A stretch of 38,343 nt of DNA. Source: Bacteroidales bacterium (GTDB lineage: Bacteria > Bacteroidota > Bacteroidia > Bacteroidales > P3). Where the stretch lies: the NCBI GenBank assembly GCA_016280915.1, contig JAEEHQ010000125.1, forward strand, positions 1-38,343, written 5' to 3'. This document shows positions 13,493-22,194 of this stretch, piece by piece (the stretch's first letter is position 1; each line of letters opens with the position of its first letter). Both the position numbers and the translations under genes were made by a program. A model generated the notes under the pieces. It saw only the letters and a list, made by a program, of their open reading frames with translations, did not search any database and was not told where the DNA came from.

Positions 13493-15022
13493 ATGAAAAA
13501 GTTATCAGTCGTATTGTTGGCAGTTCTGGTCTCGATGGCTACGATGGCGGCCCCTGTGGACGCACAGCGTGCGCATCAGGTGGCCCTGACAGCAGCCAAG
13601 CTCTACAGTTGGGAACTGTCGCAGCAAAACAAGGCAAGGATGAACCCCAATGCCGAATGCCTACTGAAAGATGTGACCGCCGAGGTGGGCATATCCCATA
13701 TCTATGTGTTCAATTATGCTATTGCCGATGGCAACCGTGAAGGCTTTGTGGTGGTGAGTGGCGACGACGCAGCCGCCCCCGTCCTAGCTTTCTCCGATGA
13801 GGGGGCCTTGGAGATGAATCCTGCTGTGCGCTTTCATTTAGAGCAGTACAGCCATCAGATAGCCTCAGCCCAAGAGGCTGGCACCTGCGCCAGCAAGGTC
13901 CTGCAGCACAAGTGGGAACAGTTGGCCAGCGGCAAGGCTATCAACGAGGCTGTACAACGTTTTGAGGCAAAGGGAGACCTATACAACGACATCATCAACC
14001 GCCTGCTGGGTGGCATGGTTTGGGGACAAAGCGACCCCTACAACCGCCGGTGTCCGGGTGGCTCGGTGACAGGTTGTGTGGCCACTGCTTTTGGCATGAT
14101 TATGAACTATTGGGACTACCCCGTGCACGGTTTCGGCCAACATTCCTATAATGGGGCCGACAATCCTGCCGCCTATGGCAACTGGCAATGGGGCGAGCAG
14201 TCGGCCGACTTCGAACATACCTACTACGACTGGAAACACATGGATAACTATGCCGTCATCAACAGCCCCGACTCCGTTGTCAATGCCATTTCCACCCTTC
14301 TCTACCATTTGGGTGTGTCATTGGACATGAATTACGGCCTGGACGGGAGCGGTTGCTGGTCGCTGCCAGAATATGCCACCTACGACACCAGCCTGCACCT
14401 CTCTGCCACGGTGGGGGCCGACACCCGTATTCCGCGCCATTTTGGATATAAGTTCAGCTATGCCGGCATGCGCGACTCGGTGCATAGTGACAGCCTTTGG
14501 TTGCAGATGCTCTACAATAGCTTGGCCGACAGCATGCCTATCTACTATGCCGGCTGGGCCAAGGACGACAGCGATGACGGCCATAGCGGTACTTCGGGCC
14601 ATGGCTATATTCTCGACGGCTATTTCTCCGATGCTATCGACTCCAACCTATTCCACATCAACTGGGGTTGGAATGGATCTGCCGACGGTTTTTTCAAACT
14701 GGATGCCATGAGACCCAACAACAGCGATTTCACCCAATGGCATGGTGCCATCATAGGCTTGGAGCCCGACACCAGCTACCACGGCTATGACCCTTCGGGA
14801 ATCCGTACCCTTGAATCCGCCACCGCCATTGTCTATAGCGAAGCTGGCCGTATCGTGGTGAAAGGGTGCGAGAATAGCGTGGTGGCCATTTATGACCTGA
14901 TGGGACGCATAGTGGCTCATCGTGACAGTCGCCAAAGGGCGGAATGGAGCACGGCGGTGAACCGAGGAATCTATGTTGTACGCGTGGGCAACCAGATGGG
15001 ACAAAAAGTTGTGGTGATGTAA
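13493..15022 (+). CDS. C10-family cysteine peptidase with T9SS sorting domain
   Basis: A 509-residue secreted protease of the streptopain (SpeB) family. Domains in order: signal peptide (MKKLSVVLLAVLVSMATMAA), a propeptide of about 140 residues with the family 'GFVVVSGDDAAAPVLAFS' core, the catalytic domain (about 165-425), and a C-terminal T9SS type A sorting domain (about 435-509) ending RGIYVVRVGNQMGQKVVVM. The catalytic Cys is Cys195 in SVTGCVATAFGMIMNYW, and the His is His370 in SGHGYILDGYF; INWGWNGSADGFF is the conserved Trp motif. The ATG at 13493 is chosen for the signal peptide, just 13 nt after purL. It is predicted to be exported through T9SS, which must be encoded elsewhere. The role may be peptide scavenging or virulence. 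Confidence 0.93.
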   Translation: MKKLSVVLLAVLVSMATMAAPVDAQRAHQVALTAAKLYSWELSQQNKARMNPNAECLLKDVTAEVGISHIYVFNYAIADGNREGFVVVSGDDAAAPVLAFSDEGALEMNPAVRFHLEQYSHQIASAQEAGTCASKVLQHKWEQLASGKAINEAVQRFEAKGDLYNDIINRLLGGMVWGQSDPYNRRCPGGSVTGCVATAFGMIMNYWDYPVHGFGQHSYNGADNPAAYGNWQWGEQSADFEHTYYDWKHMDNYAVINSPDSVVNAISTLLYHLGVSLDMNYGLDGSGCWSLPEYATYDTSLHLSATVGADTRIPRHFGYKFSYAGMRDSVHSDSLWLQMLYNSLADSMPIYYAGWAKDDSDDGHSGTSGHGYILDGYFSDAIDSNLFHINWGWNGSADGFFKLDAMRPNNSDFTQWHGAIIGLEPDTSYHGYDPSGIRTLESATAIVYSEAGRIVVKGCENSVVAIYDLMGRIVAHRDSRQRAEWSTAVNRGIYVVRVGNQMGQKVVVM

Positions 15023-15118
15023 AGCCGCACCACTTTTAACCCGACCTGCTCACATACTAATACTAGAAGAGAAAATATCGAAAGACAAATAAACGCAAAT
15101 AACTAATACCGACATTAT

Positions 15119-16573
15119 ATGAACAATGCTTTGATAAATCTACAACCTGCCAAAGTGTGGCAGCATTTCGGTGAACTGATGAACATTTCCAGACCTTCCA
15201 AGCACGAAGAGAAGGTTTCGGCATACTTACAAAAATTCGGTCATGACCACGGCTATGAGACCCTCGCCGACGAAGTGGGCAACGTGCTGATTCGCAAACC
15301 CGCCTACCAAGGCTACGAGAATGCCCCCGGGGTATGCCTGCAGGCCCACATGGACATGGTGTGCGAGAAGAATGGCGACAAACAGTTTGATTTCTTCACC
15401 CAAGGCATCGAAGCCTATGTGGAAGATGGCTGGTTGGTGGGCAACGGCACTACTTTGGGCGCTGACGATGGCATCGGCGTAGCCGCTGCTTTGGCCATTT
15501 TGGACGACAAGAGCATCCAGCATGGTCCGCTGGAATGCCTCTTCACCGTGGATGAGGAGACCGGCCTCACGGGTGCCAGCAACCTCCACACCGACTGGCT
15601 GAAGAGCAACATACTGCTCAACTTCGACGATGAGGATGAGGGAGAATACTGCATTGGCTGTGCCGGCGGCATCGACACCGTGGCCGACATCGACTATACT
15701 ACGCGTCCTGTCCCTTCGGGAGTAGCGGCTTTTCGAATCCGTGTTTACGGACTGCAAGGTGGTCACAGCGGTGACGACATCAACAAAGGTCGTGGCAACG
15801 CCAACAAACTACTCAACCGTATTCTTTGGAACGCAACAGAGAAATGCAAAATCGGTCTTGCCCGCATCGATGGTGGCAACCTGCGCAATGCCATCGCCCG
15901 CGAAGCTTGGGCCGATATTGTGGTACTGCCCGAGCATGTATCTGAACTGAAAGAAATAGTGGAGACTTTCGCCACCAATCTGCAGTTTGAGTTCCGCAGC
16001 ACCGAGCCCGGTTTGACAATAGAGTTGGTAAAGACCGAGATGCCTTCCTGCTTGATTGATGAAAAGACACACCACAACCTGCTCGACGCACTCTTTGCCT
16101 GCGCCCATGGTGTGCTAGCCATGAGCCGTGAAATTGAGAACTTTGTGGAAACCTCCACCAACCTTGCCTCGGTAAAGATGGATAACAAGCAAATACACAT
16201 CTGCACCAGTCAGCGAAGCTCGGTGGAGAGTGCCAAATTGGCTGCCGCCCAGAAGATAGAGTCCACCTTCCGCATGATAGGAGCTCATGTCAGCCACAGC
16301 GACGGCTACCCCGGCTGGACACCCAACCCCGATAGTAAGGTGCTGAAAGTGGGCGTGGAGACCTACAAGCGCATGTTCGGCCACGACCCCATTGTCCGCG
16401 CCATCCATGCTGGTTTAGAGTGCGGCCTGATTGGTGAGAAATATCCCAAGATGGATATGATTAGCTATGGTCCCACCCTCCGCGGTGTGCATGCCCCCGG
16501 CGAGAAGATTGAAATCAAGACTGTTGAGATGTTCTGGAATCTCACCCTCGAAATCTTAAAGAATCTCAAATAA
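15119..16573 (+). CDS. pepD: Cytosol non-specific dipeptidase / aminoacyl-histidine dipeptidase
   Basis: A 484-residue M20-family dipeptidase that hydrolyses Xaa-His and other dipeptides in the cytoplasm with two zinc ions. Motifs: LQAHMDMVCEKN (ligand His77, catalytic Asp79), LGADDGIGVAAALAI (bridging Asp around 116), FTVDEETGLTGA (Glu146 catalytic, Glu147 ligand), LNFDDEDEG (ligand Asp) and LRGVHAPGEKIEI (terminal ligand His). The lid/dimerisation domain lies between (VYGLQGGHSGDDINKGRGNA). Length matches the family. Spacing from the C10 protease gene is 96 nt. An exported protease followed by a cytoplasmic dipeptidase fits a peptide-catabolising lifestyle, though co-transcription is not demonstrated. 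Confidence 0.96.
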   Translation: MNNALINLQPAKVWQHFGELMNISRPSKHEEKVSAYLQKFGHDHGYETLADEVGNVLIRKPAYQGYENAPGVCLQAHMDMVCEKNGDKQFDFFTQGIEAYVEDGWLVGNGTTLGADDGIGVAAALAILDDKSIQHGPLECLFTVDEETGLTGASNLHTDWLKSNILLNFDDEDEGEYCIGCAGGIDTVADIDYTTRPVPSGVAAFRIRVYGLQGGHSGDDINKGRGNANKLLNRILWNATEKCKIGLARIDGGNLRNAIAREAWADIVVLPEHVSELKEIVETFATNLQFEFRSTEPGLTIELVKTEMPSCLIDEKTHHNLLDALFACAHGVLAMSREIENFVETSTNLASVKMDNKQIHICTSQRSSVESAKLAAAQKIESTFRMIGAHVSHSDGYPGWTPNPDSKVLKVGVETYKRMFGHDPIVRAIHAGLECGLIGEKYPKMDMISYGPTLRGVHAPGEKIEIKTVEMFWNLTLEILKNLK

Positions 16574-16614
16574 CTATAATAATTCCTCTGAAAAGGAGAA
16601 GGGAAAGATACCAT

Positions 16615-16643
16615 TTAGTTCTATGAGAAGAACTGAGAACTAA
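16615..16643 (+). other. Inverted repeat in the gpsA leader
   Basis: TTAGTTCT (16615-16622) and AGAACTAA (16636-16643) form an 8-bp perfect inverted repeat around a 13-nt loop. It lies 30 bp before gpsA and 42 bp after the pepD stop. It is not followed by a T-run; it might be an operator or a weak leader hairpin. Confidence 0.35.
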
Positions 16644-16673
16644 CACTAAACAGTTTCTTAATACTATGGTAAT

Positions 16674-17729
16674 ATGATAGGAGTCCTTGGTAGTGGCTCG
16701 ATGGCCACAGCAATTGTAAAACTGCTCTTGGAACAACCCGATGCACACGTGTGCTGGTTTGTACGAGAGCCTGAAATCAGGAAGACCTTGGCCTCACGAG
16801 GCCGCAATAATCGATATTTGGGCGAGGTGGCTTTCAACATGGAACACATCACCGTGGTAGAGACTGCCCAAGAGGTGGTGGAAAAGTGCGAGTACGTCTA
16901 CTTGGTCATTCCCACTGCCTACCTTCATGACGCTCTCCAGTCGGTAGACCCAGCTCTTTTACGAACTCGATACCTGGTTTCTGCCATCAAGGGATTCATT
17001 TCTTATTCCGACGAGGTGGTTACCGATTACTTGGAGCATGTCTACCAGGTTCCCAACGACCACGTTTGTGTCATCAGCGGGCCCACCCATGCCGAGGAGA
17101 TTGCCCGCGAGAAACTCACTTTTTTGACAGTAGCTTCGCAGAACCACCAGTTGGCCGAGACGGTACGTAGCCAGCTCCGCTGCCGCTATATCAACCTGAG
17201 TCTCTCCGAAGATTTGCGCGGCATCCAGTTTGCCTCAGCATTGAAGAATGTCTATGCCGTAGCTGCTGGTTTCTGCAAAGGAATAGGAGGAGGTGATAAT
17301 CTGATGGCTGTGCTGGTGAGTTACTCTATGGCTGAAATGCAGCTTTTTTACCACCTGATGCAGCCCGACAGAGAACTGAAAATGACCTCGGAGCTGCTTC
17401 CACCATTCTTAGGAGACCTGCTGGTGACCTGCTATTCGCAGTTTAGCCGCAACCGCACGCTGGGCACCATGATAGGCATGGGCTACAGCGTCAAGTCTGC
17501 CATGCTTGAGATGCAGATGGTGGCCGAAGGTTACTATGCTGTCAAGAGCTTGGAGAACATCCGTAAGAAGTTGGGCGTAGAGATGCCTATCGCCCAGGCA
17601 GTATACATGGTGCTATATGAGGGTGCCAAACCAGACGTGATTCTCCGAGCTTGGCAGATATACCGAGGCGAAGAGGGTCAACCCCGTTCCAAGACACCCA
17701 TGCCTGTTATTAGAATTGAAAATATATAA
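16674..17729 (+). CDS. gpsA: Glycerol-3-phosphate dehydrogenase (NAD(P)+)
   Basis: A 351-residue cytoplasmic enzyme making sn-glycerol 3-phosphate from dihydroxyacetone phosphate for phospholipid synthesis. The N-terminal Rossmann motif is IGVLGSGSMATAI (GxGxxxT; the usual Trp is Met here). Further motifs: VYLVIPTAYL, VSAIKGF (conserved Lys), VCVISGPTHAEEI (GPxHAEE), ALKNVYAVAAGFCKG (catalytic Lys) and GDLLVTCYSQFSRNRTLG (GDLxxTC...SRN). The C-terminal tail EEGQPRSKTPMPVIRIENI is about 20 residues longer than usual. The purE start lies 7 nt after the stop, implying translational coupling with purE and the deaminase. Confidence 0.96.
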   Translation: MIGVLGSGSMATAIVKLLLEQPDAHVCWFVREPEIRKTLASRGRNNRYLGEVAFNMEHITVVETAQEVVEKCEYVYLVIPTAYLHDALQSVDPALLRTRYLVSAIKGFISYSDEVVTDYLEHVYQVPNDHVCVISGPTHAEEIAREKLTFLTVASQNHQLAETVRSQLRCRYINLSLSEDLRGIQFASALKNVYAVAAGFCKGIGGGDNLMAVLVSYSMAEMQLFYHLMQPDRELKMTSELLPPFLGDLLVTCYSQFSRNRTLGTMIGMGYSVKSAMLEMQMVAEGYYAVKSLENIRKKLGVEMPIAQAVYMVLYEGAKPDVILRAWQIYRGEEGQPRSKTPMPVIRIENI

Positions 17730-17736
17730 GAGAAAT

Positions 17737-18243
17737 ATGAATCCATTAGTTAGTATCATCATGGGCAGCACCAGCGACCTGCCGGTCATGGAGAAAGCCT
17801 GTCAGTTTTTAGAAGAAATGGAGATTCCGTTTGAGGTGAATGCCCTGTCGGCCCACCGTACCCCAGCCGAAGTGTCCGACTTTGCCCGCAACGCCCACAA
17901 ACGAGGAATCCAAGTGATTATTGCCGGAGCCGGTATGGCTGCCGCCCTTCCTGGCGTCATCGCTGCCGAGACTCCCCTACCCGTCATCGGGGTGCCTATC
18001 AAGGGCAGCGTCTTAGAAGGTCTGGATGCCACCTTTGCCATCCTGCAGATGCCTCCGGGAATCCCCGTAGCCACCGTGGCCATCAATGGAGCCCAGAATG
18101 CAGCCGTATTGGCGTTGCAGATTATGGCCGTCAACAACCCTGCCTTGCAAGAAAAAGTCCTCGCCTACAAGCAAGGCCTCAAGAAAAAAATTGTCAAGGC
18201 TAACGAAGAGCTGTCCAAGTTGGATTATAAATACAAAGTGTAA
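17737..18243 (+). CDS. purE: N5-carboxyaminoimidazole ribonucleotide mutase
   Basis: A 168-residue class I PurE that converts N5-CAIR to CAIR in purine synthesis. The phosphate/substrate motif is IIMGSTSDLPVME near the N-terminus; SAHRTP (catalytic His) follows, then IIAGAGMAAALPGVIA and GVPIKGSVLEGLDATF with MPPGIPVATVAI, all family hallmarks. It forms a homo-octamer in known homologues. The ATG at 17737 is used because the conserved N-terminus starts at MNPLVSIIMG; the frame upstream overlaps gpsA. The stop overlaps the next start (TAATG), so the deaminase gene is tightly coupled. purK is not in the window. Confidence 0.97.
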   Translation: MNPLVSIIMGSTSDLPVMEKACQFLEEMEIPFEVNALSAHRTPAEVSDFARNAHKRGIQVIIAGAGMAAALPGVIAAETPLPVIGVPIKGSVLEGLDATFAILQMPPGIPVATVAINGAQNAAVLALQIMAVNNPALQEKVLAYKQGLKKKIVKANEELSKLDYKYKV

Positions 18244-19271
18244 TGATTACCATAGGAATTACAGGCACTTTGGGCGCCGGCAAAGGCACCATAGTGGACT
18301 ATCTGATTCAAAAAAAAGGTTTTGTCCACTACTCTGTACGTGCCTTTCTCATCGAGGAAATAGAGCGTCGAGGCATGCCTGTCAACCGCGACAGCATGAC
18401 CCTTGTGGGCAACGACCTCCGTGCCCAACATAGCCCCTCTTGGATTGTGGAGCAGCTATATGCCCAGGCACAGACTTCGGGCAAGAACTGCATCATCGAG
18501 AGCATCCGTACTCCAGGTGAAGTAGAAGCCCTAAGGAATAAGCCCAATTTCTACCTCTTTGCCGTGGATGCCGACCCCAAGGTGCGTTACGACCGCGTGG
18601 TAATCAGGGGCAGCGAGACCGACCACATCGACTATGCCACCTTCCTGGCCAACGAGCAACGCGAGATGGATAACGACGACCCCAACAAGCAGAATCTGGG
18701 TTATTGTATAGCACATGCCGACTACCGTTTTGACAATGGCGGCACCATCGAGCAACTCCATGAACAAGTGCAAGAGGTATTGAAACAAATCCTTTACCAA
18801 CGTCCCAGCTGGGATGAGTATTTCATGGAACTGGCCAACACCGTCTCCAAACGTGCCACCTGCGATCGTGGCCGTAGCGGCTGCGTTATTGTCAAAGACC
18901 GTCAACTGCTAGTGTCGGGCTATGTGGGTTCCCCCTCAGGTCTGCCCCATTGCGACGAAGTGGGACACCTCTTCCGCAAATCCATCGACGAGGATGGCAA
19001 CATTACCACCCATTGCGTGCGTACCGTTCATGCTGAGCAGAATGCCATCTGCCAAGCCGCCCGCCGTGGCATCGCGTTGGACGGGGCCACCCTCTATTGT
19101 CGCATGACCCCTTGCCGCACATGCGCAATGCTTATTATCAACTGTGGTATCAAACGGGTAGTCTGCGAGCGTAAATACCACGCCGGAGCGGAGAGTGAGG
19201 AGCTCTTTGCCCAAGCGGGTGTGCAACTTGAGTTCTTCCACGACGAAGTGCAGAAATACGACAACCAGTAA
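18243..19271 (+). CDS. P-loop kinase-like NTPase fused to deoxycytidylate deaminase
   Basis: A 342-residue two-domain protein. Residues 1-185 form a P-loop NTPase of the nucleotide/dephospho-CoA kinase type: Walker A GTLGAGKGT (8-16), a mid-domain IIESIRTPGEVEAL, and VDADPKVRYDRVVIRGSETD. Residues about 190-342 are a zinc deaminase: HAE (His263, Glu265) and PCRTC (Cys291, Cys294), with VGSPSGLPHCDEVGH typical of dCMP deaminases. The deaminase would feed dUMP to thymidylate synthesis. P-loop/deaminase fusions are known in yeast Dcd1-type enzymes and in bacterial AvcD anti-phage deaminases. The TAATG overlap with purE argues for housekeeping nucleotide metabolism. The substrate of the NTPase domain is unknown. 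Confidence 0.88.
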   Translation: MITIGITGTLGAGKGTIVDYLIQKKGFVHYSVRAFLIEEIERRGMPVNRDSMTLVGNDLRAQHSPSWIVEQLYAQAQTSGKNCIIESIRTPGEVEALRNKPNFYLFAVDADPKVRYDRVVIRGSETDHIDYATFLANEQREMDNDDPNKQNLGYCIAHADYRFDNGGTIEQLHEQVQEVLKQILYQRPSWDEYFMELANTVSKRATCDRGRSGCVIVKDRQLLVSGYVGSPSGLPHCDEVGHLFRKSIDEDGNITTHCVRTVHAEQNAICQAARRGIALDGATLYCRMTPCRTCAMLIINCGIKRVVCERKYHAGAESEELFAQAGVQLEFFHDEVQKYDNQ

Positions 19272-19330
19272 AAACTAAAGAAATCCCCCAACGAAGGCAG
19301 CCGCCAGAATGGCCTGACCGATTCTTGGGA

Positions 19331-19362
19331 AAAAGAAAAAGCCCCGCAGGATTGCGAGGCTT
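19331..19362 (-). terminator. Intrinsic terminator between convergent genes
   Basis: AAGCC-C-CGCA, loop GGAT, TGCG-A-GGCTT (19339-19362) forms a 9-bp stem with one mismatch. On the reverse strand it is followed by a T-rich run (TTTTTCTTTT, 19340-19331), so it ends the ferredoxin transcript. It may also stop the forward deaminase transcript. Confidence 0.7.
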
Positions 19363-19386
19363 CTTCTGTAGCTACATCTGAGTGTA

Positions 19387-19554
19387 TTAAGCTTCTACGA
19401 TAGCTCCAGTGGGGCAAGCGTCAGCGCAAGTACCACAGCTAGCGCAAGTGTCGGGATCAATCTTGTAGATGTCACCTTCGGAGATAGCTCCGACGGGGCA
19501 CTGGTCGATGCAAGTACCGCAAGCAACACAGATGTCAGTAATTTTGTAAGCCAT
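19387..19554 (-). CDS. Clostridial-type 2[4Fe-4S] ferredoxin
   Basis: A 55-residue electron carrier. Two cluster motifs are complete: CVACGTCIDQCP (CxxCxxCxxxCP) and CASCGTCADACP, separated by GAISEGDIYKIDPD, as in bacterial 2[4Fe-4S] ferredoxins. It starts at the ATG at 19554; the upstream frame extension is hydrophobic noise in the leader. A -7 box, TATTTTTG on the reverse strand (19596-19589), lies 35-42 bp upstream, suggesting the gene has its own promoter separate from the transporter gene 112 nt upstream. A terminator follows the stop by about 25 nt, so it can be transcribed alone. Likely a partner of pyruvate:ferredoxin oxidoreductase or similar; no partner is nearby. Confidence 0.95.
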   Translation of the reverse strand: MAYKITDICVACGTCIDQCPVGAISEGDIYKIDPDTCASCGTCADACPTGAIVEA

Positions 19555-19666
19555 TTCTATTTTTGTTTTTAGGGTTATAAATGTTTTGCAAAAATACGAA
19601 CAAAAAATGAAATAAAGTGCATTTGTGCAAAATATTTTTATTAACACAAAGGTAATACCTTTATTA

Positions 19667-20908
19667 TTAAAATATTAGTGCCAACAACACATACAGCCAA
19701 TGGGCAGCTATACCTGCGCAAAGTCCACCAATAGTATGGGCTCCGATGGCTTTTCCTATTAGTTTTCTGTAGCCGAGCGCGTCCAGCATGGCGGTGTGAG
19801 TTGAAAGATAGCCACTCCAACACATGCCCATGGCGGTGAAAACGGCAATGGCATTGTTGTTGATGATGCCCTCGGTAATGAAACGGGGCACCAGTCCGAT
19901 GGCAGCGCCCACGGCACCCAACGCGGTGATGGGGAAAGAGACAAGCGCACCACTCTCAAAGCCAAAGAGCCAATAAAAGATAATGTTAATCTTGTCGGCC
20001 AACCAAGTGATGATAGGAACGCCTTCGTAGGCGGCTCCTGTGTAAGCCCCAGTAGCGGAATCGGGACCAAAGGTAAGCATCATGACGATGGTGGAGATAC
20101 AGAGCACACCTGGGATAATGGCAAAGCCAATACCTACACCATCCTTACCGCCATCCAACAGCGAGTTAAGAAAACGCTGGAAGACCGAACCCTCTGACTT
20201 ATAGGAAATTTGTTGTTCGTCGCCTTGGTAGTCGGTGACTGGGAAATCCAACTCAGGATAACTCTTGAGGGTGAAACGCTGCATCAAACGGGTAGAAACA
20301 ATGCTGCCAATGATGGCACCCATCACGCCCACCAGAGCGCCCTTGCCATAGCCAAGACCAGTCATGAAGGCCAGCACGGTAAGGCCCATGCCGAATGCTG
20401 TGCCGAAATTGGTGAGGGAAACCAACTGGTATTTTCTAAAATACTGGGCAAAGTTCTTGTTTTGTGCCAGAGAGATGATGGCAGGATTATCGGAGAGGAA
20501 AGTCATGATGGCACCCAAAGCAGCCACACCAGGGAGATTGTAGATGGGCTTCATCAACGGTCGCAGGATATTCTCCAACAGACGCACCACCCCAAACTCA
20601 ATCAACAACTTACCAATAGCCCCCATCAGCACGCAAATGGCCATGATGTAGAAGACCGTCTCTAATAGCAGGTGATAAGCCGTCTGCATGAAGGTGTTAA
20701 GCATATGGGGCAAGGTCATCTTATAAGCCAGAACCCAGAAAAATCCAATAAAGAAGACCAAAAAGATAATGGCCTCTAATGAGCGTTTGCTGGTAAACTT
20801 AATGGGAGACGCCAATTTGAGGCGGTGCTCGAGTCGCTTAAAGAAGGCCTCCACGCTGCGGGCATATTGGGTCGTCTTGGGCCGAGGGGTGTGATAATTG
20901 TGTTCCAT
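19667..20908 (-). CDS. Nucleoside-recognition (Gate) domain inner-membrane transporter
   Basis: A 413-residue polytopic membrane protein with about 9-10 predicted helices. It resembles the Gate-domain family (SpmA/SpmB, FeoB-C and CNT-related), specifically the group annotated as CD0519/CD1768-type membrane proteins. Signatures are LSDNPAIISLAQNKNFAQYF (mid-protein), LTNFGTAFGMGLTVLAFMTG, a soluble loop about residues 215-245, GFAIIPGVLCISTIVMML and GMCWSGYLSTHTAMLDALGY. The N-terminal 40 residues are basic and cytoplasmic. The substrate is unknown; nucleosides or metabolite anions are possible. It begins 49 nt after the outer-membrane porin gene, suggesting a two-membrane uptake or efflux pair. 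Confidence 0.8.
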   Translation of the reverse strand: MEHNYHTPRPKTTQYARSVEAFFKRLEHRLKLASPIKFTSKRSLEAIIFLVFFIGFFWVLAYKMTLPHMLNTFMQTAYHLLLETVFYIMAICVLMGAIGKLLIEFGVVRLLENILRPLMKPIYNLPGVAALGAIMTFLSDNPAIISLAQNKNFAQYFRKYQLVSLTNFGTAFGMGLTVLAFMTGLGYGKGALVGVMGAIIGSIVSTRLMQRFTLKSYPELDFPVTDYQGDEQQISYKSEGSVFQRFLNSLLDGGKDGVGIGFAIIPGVLCISTIVMMLTFGPDSATGAYTGAAYEGVPIITWLADKINIIFYWLFGFESGALVSFPITALGAVGAAIGLVPRFITEGIINNNAIAVFTAMGMCWSGYLSTHTAMLDALGYRKLIGKAIGAHTIGGLCAGIAAHWLYVLLALIF

Positions 20909-20957
20909 ATTTGTGATTTTGAAGGCTGTTAATGATCTTCGAAAAACATGTTTCTTG

Positions 20958-22133
20958 TTACTCTATGACCGACTTGTTCTCCTGCAGAGCCTTGGTCATG
21001 CGTTCCTTGAGCATGCGATGTACATCCATGTCCCAAGTGATACCCATGTTCAGCTGAAGGGAGTTCTCAAAATAGGTATTGCCGTCGATCATAGGATCGG
21101 GACGGGTAGTGCGGCAGTCGGCCACGAAGGCATGGAAGCGGAAATCGGGGCAAATCTTGGGGTGATACTCCAAACCCACACCATAGGTAAGATAGGTGGT
21201 GCCTGCCTCACCAAAACAGTCATAGTAGCCAAGAGCGATATTCTGTCCAAAACCGAAACCGGGCAGGTTCTCATTAGATTTGTTCTGTTCCCAAGCCCCT
21301 TTGGCAAAGAAATTCAGTCCATTTTTGAAATATAGGTTGGCACAGCTGACCACAGCAAAATTCTTACCCCAATCGTTGATAGCGTTGGCATGGTGAATCA
21401 AGTCGAGATAGATATCCCAGCGGTCATAGACCAGTTTCTGTCCGATAGCGATGTAGTTCATCATTTTGCGGTCGGGGCGCTGGAAGAAGTTCACCGAGTT
21501 GAGCATCTTATAATGGCCGAAGTCGCCACTATAGAACAAGTTGAACGACATCAGGCCGCTCTTCCATTCGCTGCCAAGGCCATAGCCTAAGTTGGCACCA
21601 TAGTAGACGTAGGGCGAGTTGCCCACCTGCATCAGCACCATCTGCTTGCCGTTGTCGCTCTTATAGGCAGCAGCAATGGCAGGCTGGAAGCAATAGAAAT
21701 TGTTCCAATAATAGGTATTGAAGAGGACATTGATAGGAGGTGCGTCATACTCAAAGCCACCGACGGCCAAGGCATCCTTACCCATACGTATCATCCAATT
21801 CTTGCTGGGCATATAGTTGATGTAGAGGAAGTCGGTGTTGTCGAAAAAGCTCACACTACCGGGATTGGCGATGATGCGCTGGCGGAAGAAATAGCTGAAC
21901 TTGTCTCCCAGAGGACCACCAATGACCATGTTGAAGTAGCGTCCATGGAATCCGTAGGGGTTATCGTCATCAATTCCGGGATTGTTGGAGGTATTGTGGT
22001 AGTAGTCGAAGTCGGCACGGGCCTCCAGTCGAATCTGAGTGAAAATGGGAGTAAAATCCACTTGGGCCGAGGCAATAGTGGAAAATGCCATGCAAACGGC
22101 CAACGAAATAATGTGTAAAAAACTGCGTTTCAA
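20958..22133 (-). CDS. OprO/OprP-like outer-membrane porin
   Basis: A 391-residue outer-membrane protein with signal peptide (MKRSFLHIISLAVCMAFSTI, ending ASAQ). The mature part is rich in aromatic, alternating beta-strands (RLEARADFDYYHN, MNYIAIGQKLVYDRWDIYLD, TYLTYGVGLEYHPK). It starts like phosphate-selective porin (OprO/OprP)-type proteins of Bacteroidetes, with FGGPLGDKFSYFFRQRI-like and MPSKNWMIRMGKDALAVGGFEYD segments. The C-terminal 20 residues after the final strand (HRMLKERMTKALQENKSV) are charged and atypical of a barrel end. A TATTTTTG -7 box (22177-22170, reverse strand) precedes it. It is first in a probable operon with the inner-membrane transporter. Confidence 0.78.
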   Translation of the reverse strand: MKRSFLHIISLAVCMAFSTIASAQVDFTPIFTQIRLEARADFDYYHNTSNNPGIDDDNPYGFHGRYFNMVIGGPLGDKFSYFFRQRIIANPGSVSFFDNTDFLYINYMPSKNWMIRMGKDALAVGGFEYDAPPINVLFNTYYWNNFYCFQPAIAAAYKSDNGKQMVLMQVGNSPYVYYGANLGYGLGSEWKSGLMSFNLFYSGDFGHYKMLNSVNFFQRPDRKMMNYIAIGQKLVYDRWDIYLDLIHHANAINDWGKNFAVVSCANLYFKNGLNFFAKGAWEQNKSNENLPGFGFGQNIALGYYDCFGEAGTTYLTYGVGLEYHPKICPDFRFHAFVADCRTTRPDPMIDGNTYFENSLQLNMGITWDMDVHRMLKERMTKALQENKSVIE

Positions 22134-22194
22134 GGTGCTAAGAGTTTAATTAATTATTAAATGTTCCTACAAAAATACGAAAAAAAAAGATTTT

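Noticed and set aside
18243..19271. Calling the deaminase fusion an AvcD phage-defence gene
   Set aside because: The domain order matches, but the gene overlaps purE and there is no sign of an AvcI-like RNA or defence neighbours, so it is left as a metabolic enzyme with an open question.
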